The translations under genes were made by a program, and so were the position numbers. From positions 1 to 64,000 of the forward strand of contig CAVTES010000006.1 in NCBI GenBank assembly GCA_963733885.1: a stretch of DNA of 64,000 nt, read 5' to 3'. This document shows positions 11,315 through 18,904 of the stretch, one piece after another; positions within the stretch are counted from its first letter, which is position 1, and every line of letters begins with the position of its first letter. This DNA comes from JACVRW01 sp963733885. Its GTDB lineage: Bacteria > Actinomycetota > Thermoleophilia > Solirubrobacterales > Thermoleophilaceae. The notes below the pieces were generated by a model, which saw only the letters and a list, made by a program, of their open reading frames with translations, was not told the DNA's origin and made no database searches.

Positions 11315-11628
11315 AGTGCGCTGCTCCCCAGGGCGTCGTCGCGGAAGGCGCCCTTGCCGCCCAGCGCGTCGTTTCCCAGCGCGTCGCTGCCCAACGCATC
11401 GCTGTCGAGGGCGTCCTTTCCGAATGCATCGCCCATCCGCGGCAGAACTCCCTTCTCCTCGGCCGTGGCAACTGAGGAGACGAGCGCCCGAAGGCCGACG
11501 TAAACGAGATCGACGTCGGCGACCGAGAGGGTGATGTCTCCTGCGATGACGACCCCGCCGCCGAGCAGGCGGTCGACCAGGTCGACGAGCGCAACGTCGC
11601 GTTCGGCGCTCACGCCCGTCGGGCTCAT
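11311..11628 (-). CDS. GvpA/J/M-type shell protein with DAL-repeat tail
   Basis: 105 residues from the ATG at 11628, chosen because it forms an ATGA overlap with the upstream gene; a longer in-frame start at 11673 exists. The N-terminal half (VDLVDRLLGGGVVIAGDITL, then VDLVYVGLRALVSSV) is the GvpA/J/M/S shell fold with two helices around a beta hairpin. The C-terminus is a run of DALxS/DALGx repeats not typical of GvpA. It is likely a minor shell or tip protein of the GvpM/GvpS kind. Confidence 0.85.
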   Translation of the reverse strand: MSPTGVSAERDVALVDLVDRLLGGGVVIAGDITLSVADVDLVYVGLRALVSSVATAEEKGVLPRMGDAFGKDALDSDALGSDALGNDALGGKGAFRDDALGSSAL

Positions 11629-12659
11629 GCCAGTGCGGACTCGGTCCGAGGAACGAAGTTGTACGGCGGCCACGGCCCCGTCAGCTCGAGCCGCGCGCCG
11701 AGCTCGTGGTGGCGCTCGCGCAGCTCCGTGACGAGCTCGTGGAGGCGCTCCACCTTCGCAGCCTCGACGAGGTATGAGGCGTTCAGCAGCATGTCGCCCT
11801 CGTGGCCCGATAGCTCGGGGTTCTGCGGCGGGTTCACCACGGCGTCGGTGGCCCAGTCCTGGAGACGGGCGTGCACGTCCTCAGCGATCCCGCCGGCAAG
11901 CCGGTCGGCCGCCTCCCGCAGCTGCCGCTCCTGGCGGCGGCGCAGCATGTACGCGCCGCCGGCGCTCCGGCCCTCGAGCTCCTCGTCGGAGACGTCCGCT
12001 GCGCGCTCGCGCGCCGCGGCCTCGAGCGCAGCCCGGTCCACCGTCAGCTTGACGCCCCACTCCTGGCGGCCGTCGAGGACGTCGAGAGCGGTGTCGAGCG
12101 CCGAGCGCTGCTCGGCCAGCATGCGGGCGGCTCCTCGCTCGTCGGCGAAGATCGTGCAGATGCGGAGCGGCACGATGGTGCCCTCCTCGAGCGCCCGCTC
12201 GAGGACCGCCTCGTGGTGGCGCGCTACGCGCTCGAGCCAATCAAGGTCGTTGAGGTTGCCGCGCAGAGCATCCTCGCCGAACTCGCTGAGCGGGACGCGG
12301 CTCACGAGCACCGCAAGAGCGCCTTCCTCGACCCGCTCGACCGGGGACCCGTGGATGCCGTCGATCGCGGGCGCATCTCTCGCGCGCGTAATGCAGTAGG
12401 CCCAAATGCCGTCGCCGGTGGGCGCGGAATCCGGCTCCGGGGCGGGACCCGCTGCCGCGCCCCGATCCGGCCGGCGCCTTTGGGCGGTGCGCTCCGCGTC
12501 GGGTCGCGCCTCGGCCCGCGCGGCGCGGCGCTCCAGCGCCGCCTTCAGCAGCGCACCCTTGAGCTGCTCGACCGCCTCCGCCTCCGCGCGCGCGAGCAGA
12601 TCAGGCGCGCGCGTCGAGGCCCAGCGATCCAGCTCATCCGGCACTGCTCGGCTCCTCAC
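11625..12659 (-). CDS. gvpL: GvpL/GvpF-family protein with N-terminal extension
   Basis: About 344 residues from GTG 12659; an alternative GTG at 12644 would drop five residues. The first 85 residues are charged and Ala/Arg-rich, an extension absent from the other two copies. The GvpF/L core follows, with GIWAYCITRA, VPLRICTIFADE and the terminal LTGPWPPYNFVP. The start overlaps the end of the upstream gvpJ-type gene. It acts in gas vesicle assembly and probably binds GvpA-type subunits. Confidence 0.9.
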   Translation of the reverse strand: MRSRAVPDELDRWASTRAPDLLARAEAEAVEQLKGALLKAALERRAARAEARPDAERTAQRRRPDRGAAAGPAPEPDSAPTGDGIWAYCITRARDAPAIDGIHGSPVERVEEGALAVLVSRVPLSEFGEDALRGNLNDLDWLERVARHHEAVLERALEEGTIVPLRICTIFADERGAARMLAEQRSALDTALDVLDGRQEWGVKLTVDRAALEAAARERAADVSDEELEGRSAGGAYMLRRRQERQLREAADRLAGGIAEDVHARLQDWATDAVVNPPQNPELSGHEGDMLLNASYLVEAAKVERLHELVTELRERHHELGARLELTGPWPPYNFVPRTESALA

Positions 12660-13017
12660 TGCCCTGGCCCTGCTGGAGCCCGACCCGCTGCTCGAGCCGC
12701 TCGAGCCGCTCGCGCAGCTCCCTGTTCTCCCGTTCGAGCTCCTCGCGGTCGCCGTTGTCGCCCTTCTCCATTGCCGTCAGCGAAGGGTCGGTCTCCCACC
12801 AGTTGATGCCCATCTCGCGGGCGCGGTCGACGGAAGCGATCAGAAGCCGCAGCTTGATCGTCAGCAGCTCGATGTCGAGCAGGTTGATCTGGATGTCGCC
12901 CGCGATCACGATGCCCTTGTCGAGCACCCGCTCGAGGATGTCGGCGAGATTGGTGCTCTCGGTGGGCCGTCCCGGCAGGCCGCCCATGCTGCGGGCAGGC
13001 ACGTAGGAACCCTCCAT
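12634..13017 (-). CDS. gvpJ: Gas vesicle protein GvpJ (GvpA-like) with coiled-coil tail
   Basis: 127 residues. Residues about 23-75 (LADILERVLDKGIVIAGDIQ, then LLTIKLRLLIASVDRAREMG) form a GvpA-type shell domain. Residues 85-115 are a strongly charged coiled coil (EELERENRELRERLERLEQR). The WWETDP motif after the shell domain is typical of GvpJ-type minor shell proteins. It sits three bases after gvpO. Confidence 0.9.
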   Translation of the reverse strand: MEGSYVPARSMGGLPGRPTESTNLADILERVLDKGIVIAGDIQINLLDIELLTIKLRLLIASVDRAREMGINWWETDPSLTAMEKGDNGDREELERENRELRERLERLEQRVGLQQGQGSEEPSSAG

Positions 13018-13019
13018 GG

Positions 13020-13316
13020 CTAGTCCTCCTCCTCAGCCTGGCCGCGCACGAACCGCTTGGTGCGCTTGTAGCCCATCAGGTTGCCCTGCTCGTCGAGCTG
13101 GACGACGTAGCTGGCGAGCAGGTCGGTGGTGCTCGGAATGCGCTCGAGTTCGAGGACGTCGACCGTCACGAGCCAGGACTCGCCGTCCCACTGGAGACCG
13201 CTCACCGCCTCCGGCGGATAGCCGGTCAGGTCCTGGACAGTCTCCCGCGCAGCGATTGTGAGGTCGCGCGCGGAGAGTCCGGCATCCTTGCCGTCATTGC
13301 TGGTCGATTCCGCCAT
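13020..13316 (-). CDS. gvpO: Gas vesicle protein GvpO
   Basis: 98 residues. GvpO is an accessory protein of actinobacterial and haloarchaeal clusters. The segment VQDLTGYPPEAVSGLQWDG with VTVDVLELERIPSTTDLLASY and a final YKRTKRFVRGQ is the family signature. It overlaps the end of gvpG by 23 bases. Confidence 0.92.
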   Translation of the reverse strand: MAESTSNDGKDAGLSARDLTIAARETVQDLTGYPPEAVSGLQWDGESWLVTVDVLELERIPSTTDLLASYVVQLDEQGNLMGYKRTKRFVRGQAEEED

Positions 13317-13563
13317 GGGATGTATCTGCCCTTAATGCCCGCGCGGCAATCAGGCGCTCGAGCAGCTCGTCCTCGGCCTGGGTGGCCTCTTCCTCGCCGA
13401 TCTCGCCGGCTTCGCGCGCCGCGTCGATCTCCATCAGGCGCGCGCGGATCGCGTCCTCGTCGTAGAGCTCCGCCTCGGCCTGCTCCTGGATGCGCTCCGC
13501 CAGCCAGACGGTGCCCCGCACCGGAGCCAGCGGAAGCGTGAGGAGTCCGGTGATCAGGCCCAC
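13294..13563 (-). CDS. gvpG: Gas vesicle protein GvpG
   Basis: 89 residues. The N-terminus MGLITGLLTLPLAPVRGTVW followed by an amphipathic acidic helix (EEATQAEDELLERLIAAR) is the GvpG pattern. It is an assembly accessory protein that works with GvpF. It overlaps gvpF by 10 bases and gvpO by 23. Confidence 0.93.
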   Translation of the reverse strand: MGLITGLLTLPLAPVRGTVWLAERIQEQAEAELYDEDAIRARLMEIDAAREAGEIGEEEATQAEDELLERLIAARALRADTSHGGIDQQ

Positions 13564-14309
13564 GGCCCCACTGCCTCCTGCTCCTCGGTGAAGCTGTAGG
13601 GCGGCAGCGGTCCGACGTAACGCAACCGCATCCGGCCCTCCACCGCGTCCGCAAGCTGCGCGACGGCCTCGCTGAACTCGTCGACGCGGGGGCGCTCGAC
13701 CAGGAAGGCGGCGTTCACGGCGGCGTCGGGCGTGCCGGGTGGCTCGCGGCGGGCGGCCACGGACAGCGGTTCGAGCCGGTCGAACAGCATCGCGCTGTCG
13801 CGCTCCCTCGAACGCTCGACCTCGCTCGCGACAAGCTCGCCGAGCTCGATGCGGTCGTAGTAGGTGGCGGCCTTCGGCCGGCCGCGGACGCGCTCGCGCA
13901 GCTGCGCCACCGCCGGCGAGCCCTGCACGACGCCTCGCATCAGCCGGTCCTCGTCGTAGAAGGCCTTCACGCTCAGCTGAACCTTCCCGGACAGCGCAGC
14001 GAGCTGGGCGACAAGGCGGTCGTGGCGCGGGGCGAGGAAGCGGTCGACGACGGCCTCCTCGTCCTCCATGACCGTTCCGAAGCGCACCGGTAGCACGGTC
14101 GCCTTGGCGGCCGCCTGCTCCAGAACGCGCCAGTGCGCCCTCAGCCCGCGTGCCGCGACCAGCGGACCGGACTCGGCGTCGCTGACCAGCGCTACGAGCT
14201 CGCCGTGCACCACGCGGCGCACGCCCTCCTTGTCCGCCCCCACTCCGGGCGCCTGTACTTCGGTCTTGGCCGCCGCCCGGGCGATGCCGTAGACGTAGAC
14301 CGCCGTCAC
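13554..14309 (-). CDS. gvpF: Gas vesicle protein GvpF
   Basis: 251 residues, full length for GvpF. Signatures: MTAVYVYGIARA at the N-terminus, ATVLPVRFGTVMEDEEAV, and the C-terminal LRYVGPLPPYSFTEE. It lies directly after the main gvpA with a four-base overlap, the usual gvpA-gvpF-gvpG order of actinobacteria. Confidence 0.94.
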   Translation of the reverse strand: MTAVYVYGIARAAAKTEVQAPGVGADKEGVRRVVHGELVALVSDAESGPLVAARGLRAHWRVLEQAAAKATVLPVRFGTVMEDEEAVVDRFLAPRHDRLVAQLAALSGKVQLSVKAFYDEDRLMRGVVQGSPAVAQLRERVRGRPKAATYYDRIELGELVASEVERSRERDSAMLFDRLEPLSVAARREPPGTPDAAVNAAFLVERPRVDEFSEAVAQLADAVEGRMRLRYVGPLPPYSFTEEQEAVGPWA

Positions 14310-14743
14310 TCGTCGTCGCTCTTCCGACTACGCGAGCGCTGCGAGGAGGAGCGGCGCCTCGGCCGGCTCTTCTCCTCGTCCTTGTCCTTGTCCTTGTCCT
14401 CGTCGCCGATGCCGAGCTTCTCCTTGGCGCCCTCGAGCGCGCCCTTGGTCTTCGACTTCGCGCCGCCCTCCGTAATCGAGTCCATCAGCTCGGGCAGCCC
14501 CTGCGACTGGTCTGCCTCTGTGAGGTCGAGCCGGTTGACGGCCTCGGCGAAGCGCAGATAGGTGTCGACGCTGGCGATCACTATCCGTGCGTCGATCGTG
14601 AGGATCTCGATTCCGATGAGCGACACACGCACGTAGGCATCGATGACCAGCCCCTTGTCGAGGATGATGTCGATGACCTCTGCGAGTCCGCTTGGTTGGG
14701 GGCGCGATACGTACCCGCCCCTCCCTGCCTGTGCGACTGACAT
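14306..14743 (-). CDS. gvpA: Major gas vesicle shell protein GvpA with charged C-terminal extension
   Basis: 145 residues. Residues about 18-80 (LAEVIDIILDKGLVIDAYVR, SLIGIEILTIDARIVIASVD, TYLRFAEAVNRLDL) are a textbook GvpA core. It carries an unusual extension of about 60 residues: a GvpC-unrelated GAKSKTKGALEGAKEKLG helix, a (DK)-repeat and an Arg/Ser-rich tail. GvpA assembles the ribbed gas-permeable shell. Start ATG at 14743 with GAGG/GGGA upstream. Confidence 0.93.
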   Translation of the reverse strand: MSVAQAGRGGYVSRPQPSGLAEVIDIILDKGLVIDAYVRVSLIGIEILTIDARIVIASVDTYLRFAEAVNRLDLTEADQSQGLPELMDSITEGGAKSKTKGALEGAKEKLGIGDEDKDKDKDEEKSRPRRRSSSQRSRSRKSDDE

Positions 14744-14761
14744 GTCCCTCGTTCCTCCCGT

Positions 14762-14995
14762 CTAGGTTTCTTCGGTCTGCTGCGCCGGCATCAACTCCTC
14801 TTCCTTGTGGAGGAGCCGGCTGCGGATGTGCGAACGATTCTTGGCGAGGGCGCGAGAGACGTCGAGCTTGCGGATTCCGTGCAGGTACCCGATGCACCAG
14901 TCAAGTTGCCCGAGCGCGTCCTCTGCCGCTTGGCGGTACCGCTCGAGCTCGTCCCGGCCCTGGCTGTCTGTCTCTCGGTCGTCTCCTCGAGCCAT
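14762..14995 (-). CDS. Small helical protein of the gas vesicle operon
   Basis: 77 residues with GGAGG six bases before the ATG at 14995. The sequence is entirely helical-looking and charged (YRQAAEDALGQLDWCIGYLH, RALAKNRSHIRSRLL). I do not recognise a named family; its position just before gvpA implies a gas-vesicle accessory role. Confidence 0.75.
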   Translation of the reverse strand: MARGDDRETDSQGRDELERYRQAAEDALGQLDWCIGYLHGIRKLDVSRALAKNRSHIRSRLLHKEEELMPAQQTEET

Positions 14996-15009
14996 CGTTA
15001 CCTCCGTTC

Positions 15010-16022
15010 TCAGGTCCGTCCTACTGGAGCTCGCGAGCGGCTGGGCCGCGGCGGCGCCTTGAGCGGCGAATCCCCGTCGGGCCGCTTGGGCGGCCTCGAG
15101 CTCGGGCGGCTCCTACCCCGCGTCCCGAGCGGCCGGTCGAAGATGGGCGGCGGCTTCTTGTCGAGGTCCGAGGGTCGCTCGTCGGCGTCCGGTCCCTCAC
15201 GATCCTCCTCGTCCTCGTCGGATTCTTCGTCGGCCTCGGCCTTGCCTTCGCCCTTGGGCTCCTCATCCTCGCTCGGCTTCGGGCTTCTCGTCCTCGTCCT
15301 GCTCGGCCTCGGGCTCTTCATCCTCGTGGCCTTCGGGCCCCTTGTCGTCTTCATCCTCGGGGCCCTCGTCGCCTTCATCGTCAGGGCCTTCGTCGCCCTC
15401 GGACTCCTGCTCTTCGTCTTCCTCGGCTTCGGGCTCTTCGTCTTCCTCGGCTTCGGGCTCTTCGTCTTCCTCGGCTTCGGGCTCTTCGTCTTCCTCGGCT
15501 TCGGGCTCTTCGTCTTCCTCGGCTTCGGGCTCTTCGCTCCTCGGGTCCTCCTCGGCTCTCGTCCTCGGGCTCGCTCCTCGAGGTCCTCGTCATCCTCGGC
15601 TTCGGGCTCCTCTTCGAAGTCCTCCTCCTCCTCGCGCCTCCGGCTCTTCCTCCTCGAAGTCCTCCTCGGCCTCGCCCTCGGGCTCCTCTTCGAAGTCCTC
15701 CTCAGCCTCGCGCCTCGGGCTCCTCGTCCTCCTCGTACTCCTCGTCCTCGTACTCCTCGTACTCCGCCTCGTCGACCGGCTCGTCCTCGTCGTCGCGCCC
15801 CAGACGCTCCCGGATGAATTCGCGACCCTTGTAGGCGGCCCGGCCCGCTGTCACGAGCGCCGCGCCCGCCGCCACGGCTCGGACGCCGGTCAGCCCCTTC
15901 TTGCCTTCCTTCTCCGACTCCTGCTGGCTCCCGTCGTTCAGCGCGGACGCCAGTGCCCCGAGCACGATCTGGCGCACATCGACCGATGGCGACTTGTCCT
16001 TCCCCCTCCCCGGCAACCTCAT
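15010..16022 (-). CDS. Acidic repeat protein of the gas vesicle operon, with frame breaks
   Basis: ATG at 16022 follows an AGGAGG that overlaps the stop of the upstream gene. The first 75 residues are ordered, including a GLTGVRAVAAGAALVTAGRA hydrophobic helix and a basic segment. The rest is Glu/Asp/Pro-rich with octapeptide repeats (EDEEPEAE) and a basic Pro/Arg-rich end. The frame breaks several times between about 15720 and 15560 and again near 15270; each change restores an acidic reading, so consensus slips in repeats are likely. Possible role: a disordered surface or spacing protein for vesicles (inference). Confidence 0.6.
15418..15537 (-). repeat. Five 24-base tandem repeats encoding EDEEPEAE
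   Basis: Five near-perfect copies of a 24-base unit (plus-strand CCTCGGCTTCGGGCTCTTCG followed by TCTT) inside the acidic gas vesicle operon gene. The minus strand encodes the octapeptide EDEEPEAE. Perfect identity between copies suggests recent expansion. Confidence 0.85.
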
Positions 16023-16034
16023 TCGGACGCCCTC

Positions 16035-16169
16035 CTAGCTCCTGATCACCCGGTAGGTGAGCACCGCAGCGGCCGCTCCCACGGCCACCGCGACGAGTGC
16101 GGCGTAGACCGGCGACGGTCGGTCGCCGGCCATCCGCTTCTCGATTGCTCCCTTGACGAAACCGGTCAT
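16035..16169 (-). CDS. 44-residue single-pass membrane protein
   Basis: A short frame between the SRPBCC gene and the acidic protein. ATG at 16169 lies five bases after the upstream stop. The protein has a basic N-terminus (KGAIEKRMAGDR) and one membrane helix (VYAALVAVAVGAAAAVLTYR), then ends VIRS. Its TAG stop overlaps the AGGAGG of the next gene, which supports it being translated. It might anchor vesicle-associated proteins to the membrane; this is inference. Confidence 0.7.
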   Translation of the reverse strand: MTGFVKGAIEKRMAGDRPSPVYAALVAVAVGAAAAVLTYRVIRS

Positions 16170-16173
16170 CGAG

Positions 16174-17439
16174 TCAGCTGCGGCTGGACGACTTGCGGCG
16201 CCCGGCGCCCGATGAGCCCGACTTCTTCGCTGACGATCCGCTGCGGTTGCCGCCGTTGCTCGATCCGCGGCTGCGGCTCTTGCTCTGGCTGGACGCCCGC
16301 GACTTCGAGCCGCCGGACGAGTTCCCGCCGCCGCGCGAGGACGACCCGCTGCGGCTACGCGACGAACCGCTGCCGCTCTTCGACGACGAGCGCTCGGCCT
16401 GGCGCTTGAAGCGCTCCGAGCGGGCCTGCTGGTCCTCGTCCTCGTCGTCTTCCTCGTCCCGGTCCTCGTCGCTCTCGGACTCGTCGGACGCGTCCTCGAC
16501 GTCGCTGTAGTCGCGCTCCTCGTCGTAGTCCTCGGGGTGCTCCTCGACCAGCTCGCCCTCTTCGATCACACCGCGCCAGGCGCCGGTCTCGAGCTCCTGC
16601 ATCTCGATGAATGCCTTGAACCGATGTAGGTCGGCACGCGCCGCACGCTTGACGTGGCGCATGCCCCGCGCCGCCTTCTCGATCAGCGAGCCCGGATCCA
16701 CGTCCATGGTCAGCTCGATCCGCGTCAACCGCGGCGCCAGCTCGTGGAACGTCACCACGCCGGTGTGGGTGATGCCCTGCGACACCTTCCACTTGATCCG
16801 CTCATCCGGACGCTGCGTCTCGATATCCGCCTTGAACTCACGCTTCCTGGTCCAGATCTTCGTCGCGAACGAAACCGAGCAGTCGTCCTCCTGGCTCACG
16901 CTTGTAACGCGGTGCATGAACTCTGGCCAGTCCTCGAACTGCGTGAACTGGTTGTAGGCCGTCTCCAACGGCACGGCCACGTCCACGGACTGCTGTACCG
17001 GCATCCGCCGGCCTTTTCCAACTCCTGGCATACCGCCCTTTCCGCCGCCGCTGTCGCCGCCGCCCGGCAGAAGGCCGCTTGCGGCCTCCTTCACCAGGCC
17101 GCCGGCGCCACCGGCCTCATCGACTTTCTCGCTGACGCCATCTTTCAGCTTTCCGCCGACCTGGTCGCCAACCGTCTTGGCGGCCTTGGTGGTGGCCTTC
17201 GCAGCCATCTTGCCGGGCTTGGGAGAGGGCAGACTGATGCCGTTGCCACGGACGGCGTCGACGCCCTTCTTGGCCAGCGGCGCCAGCGCCGCCAGACCCG
17301 CGCCCGCAGCGATTCCACGCGCACCTGAGAACGGGCTCGACTTCTTCTTGGGCTGGGCGCTGCTGCCGACGTTCTTGACGGCCTCTCTGACCACCTGCCC
17401 CAGTGCATCACGCACCGTGTCACTCATGTCCTTGGCCAT
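16174..17439 (-). CDS. SRPBCC-domain protein, first gene of the gas vesicle operon
   Basis: 421 residues from the ATG at 17439, chosen because GGGAGAG lies just upstream. Residues about 1-25 are helical, then an Ala/Gly-rich hydrophobic stretch (GARGIAAGAGLAALAPLAKKG), a Gly-rich linker, and a polyketide-cyclase/START-like SRPBCC domain (about residues 145-290; VDVAVPLETAYNQFTQFEDW, PEFMHRVTSV). The tail is acidic, then Ser/Arg/Gly-rich. Such proteins recur in actinobacterial gvp clusters; the ligand, if any, is unknown. Confidence 0.85.
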   Translation of the reverse strand: MAKDMSDTVRDALGQVVREAVKNVGSSAQPKKKSSPFSGARGIAAGAGLAALAPLAKKGVDAVRGNGISLPSPKPGKMAAKATTKAAKTVGDQVGGKLKDGVSEKVDEAGGAGGLVKEAASGLLPGGGDSGGGKGGMPGVGKGRRMPVQQSVDVAVPLETAYNQFTQFEDWPEFMHRVTSVSQEDDCSVSFATKIWTRKREFKADIETQRPDERIKWKVSQGITHTGVVTFHELAPRLTRIELTMDVDPGSLIEKAARGMRHVKRAARADLHRFKAFIEMQELETGAWRGVIEEGELVEEHPEDYDEERDYSDVEDASDESESDEDRDEEDDEDEDQQARSERFKRQAERSSSKSGSGSSRSRSGSSSRGGGNSSGGSKSRASSQSKSRSRGSSNGGNRSGSSAKKSGSSGAGRRKSSSRS

Positions 17440-17484
17440 CCGTGTCTCTCCCAAATTCGCTTTTGTGCATCCTCAATAGGTCGG

Positions 17485-17509
17485 CTACCCATCCTATCCC
17501 CCGGAAAAC
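17485..17509 (-). promoter_or_regulatory. Candidate SigB/SigF-type promoter of the gas vesicle operon
   Basis: On the minus strand GTTTT is followed after 14 bases by GGGTAG, close to the actinobacterial general-stress sigma consensus (GTTT-N14-16-GGGTA). It lies about 46 bases before the first gene's ATG. No experimental support. Confidence 0.3.
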
Positions 17510-17571
17510 GCGCGGCATCTCCCCCAAGGGGTGATGCAAACCCTCTGTCATCGCGGGGTACGCTCGTTTCG

Positions 17572-17937
17572 ATGGACGACCTCGGCGCACCCGGCTCGTA
17601 CATGACGCTCGGACAGGGCGTGGCCGTCTACTCGTGCGACGGGCAGCTGCTCGGCGAGGTCGAGCACGTTCTGGCCGAGCCGGACAAGGACATCTTCGAC
17701 GGCATCGTGTTCGACGCCTCTCCGCTCTCAGGCGGACATCGCTTCGTCGACGCCCCGGAGGTCGAGCGCATCCACGAGCGCGGCGTGGTGCTGACGCTCG
17801 ACTCCGCGGACGCGCAGCGTCTGCCAGAGCCGAGCGCCAACCCGGCCACGATGTCGTCCTCTCCCGACGACACGGCCGAGGGCGACCTCGAGCGCAAGCT
17901 GCGCCGAGCCTGGGACTTGATCTCGGGCCGGTACTAG
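17572..17937 (+). CDS. PRC-barrel-like domain protein
   Basis: 121 residues, divergent from the gas vesicle operon. The N-terminal 75 residues (YMTLGQGVAVYSCDGQLLGE, VEHVLAEPDKDIFDGIVFD) look like a PRC-barrel beta domain; the end is an acidic helix (DLERKLRRAWDLISGRY). PRC-barrel proteins occur in RNA processing and in photosynthetic or stress proteins; the specific role is not visible here. Confidence 0.7.
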   Translation: MDDLGAPGSYMTLGQGVAVYSCDGQLLGEVEHVLAEPDKDIFDGIVFDASPLSGGHRFVDAPEVERIHERGVVLTLDSADAQRLPEPSANPATMSSSPDDTAEGDLERKLRRAWDLISGRY

Positions 17938-17951
17938 AGCAGGCGCCCTGC

Positions 17952-17991
17952 CAGTGCCTCCGGGAGGACTCGAACCTGCGACCCGCTGCTT
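17952..17991 (-). pseudogene. 3' remnant of tRNA-Arg
   Basis: About 40 bases match the 3' half of the tRNA-Arg gene at 19450-19523 with three differences, on the same strand: variable region, T arm and acceptor 3' strand. The 5' half is absent, and the T stem and acceptor substitutions would break pairing. It resembles a decayed attachment-site copy. Confidence 0.7.
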
Positions 17992-18050
17992 AGCAGATAT
18001 GGCCATAGGGCGCTTACCGGCCCCGTCGAACACCCCCGGCCACCTGCGGC

Positions 18051-18446
18051 CTACTCCCCCGGGCCCGCGGCTTCGAGGGCTTCCTCCATTGTCTGGAACA
18101 CCGTCAGCCGCACGATCTTGCCTTCGCGGAAGGTCCAAACGTGAGCGGCGTTGGCCATCGTTTCGGCTCCGCTTTGCCTGCCGACCCCAACCAGACGAAC
18201 AGAAGCGACGACCTTGTCTCCCGCGTCGATGAGGTCCTGGGGCTCCATCCGCCTGGATGCCCATTGCTCCCAAATGAGCCTCAGGAACTCCCGGACTCCT
18301 TCATGACCGCGAAAGACAAGGGGGTCAAAAGTCCGCCGCGACAGGTCATAAACGATTTCCGAGTCGAGGACGCTGTAGTCCACCTCGCCACTACGGTTGA
18401 AGTGCTCGTAGCCACGCCGCACTATCTCCACGTTCTCCGGGGCCAT
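18051..18446 (-). CDS. SnoaL-like (NTF2 fold) protein
   Basis: 131 residues with the usual SnoaL-like plan: helical start (VEIVRRGYEHFNRSG), FRGHEGVREFLRLIWEQW, and a final HVWTFREGKIVRLTVFQTM. Ligand or substrate is unknown; many such proteins are small-molecule isomerases or hydrolases, or simply binding proteins. First of three tandem paralogues on this strand. Confidence 0.85.
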   Translation of the reverse strand: MAPENVEIVRRGYEHFNRSGEVDYSVLDSEIVYDLSRRTFDPLVFRGHEGVREFLRLIWEQWASRRMEPQDLIDAGDKVVASVRLVGVGRQSGAETMANAAHVWTFREGKIVRLTVFQTMEEALEAAGPGE

Positions 18447-18490
18447 CGGCCGCCGAGTATCACCCGCGACCTGCAGGTCATGTCGGACCC

Positions 18491-18901
18491 CTAGTCCTCG
18501 TTCGGCGAAGCACGGTCACGCAGCCCGGCGGCTTCGAGGGCCTCATGCTCGGTGCGGAAGAAGGCCCACCATCCCAGCTTGCCCTCTCGCAGTCTGGCGG
18601 CCATCCACATCGTCTGTTCGACCTCCGTGTCGGCCAGCGTGGCTGTCAGCCGAGACTTCACGACGGCCCAGTCGCCCGACCCGCGCACGTCGAGCACGTC
18701 CCAGCGTGGATGTTGGAAAGCGCCGAGCACCGTCCCCCACCACGCACGTACGCCACCGTGGCCACGGAAGGTGCGCCCTTCGGCTTCGGCGACCAACGAG
18801 GTGAACTCGACGTCCTCGGCCGTCCGCGCCAGGAAAGCCTCCAGGTCTCCGGAGTTGAGCGCCTCCGCCATCGCTCGCACCTCGACGCTCAGCTGCGACA
18901 T
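18491..18901 (-). CDS. SnoaL-like (NTF2 fold) protein
   Basis: 136 residues, paralogue of its neighbours: LNSGDLEAFLARTAEDVEFT, TFRGHGGVRAWWGTVLGAF and an aromatic-rich final strand. It lies three bases downstream of the next paralogue, so the two probably form a transcription unit. Substrate unknown. Confidence 0.85.
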   Translation of the reverse strand: MSQLSVEVRAMAEALNSGDLEAFLARTAEDVEFTSLVAEAEGRTFRGHGGVRAWWGTVLGAFQHPRWDVLDVRGSGDWAVVKSRLTATLADTEVEQTMWMAARLREGKLGWWAFFRTEHEALEAAGLRDRASPNED

Positions 18902-18904
18902 CGC

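Noticed and set aside
15418..15537. Regular direct repeats resembling a CRISPR array
   Set aside because: Units are contiguous 24-base tandem repeats without unique spacers and are in-frame coding; no cas genes nearby.
17952..18025. A second complete tRNA gene
   Set aside because: Only the 3' half matches tRNA-Arg; no pairing 5' acceptor strand or D arm was found, and the T stem is disrupted.
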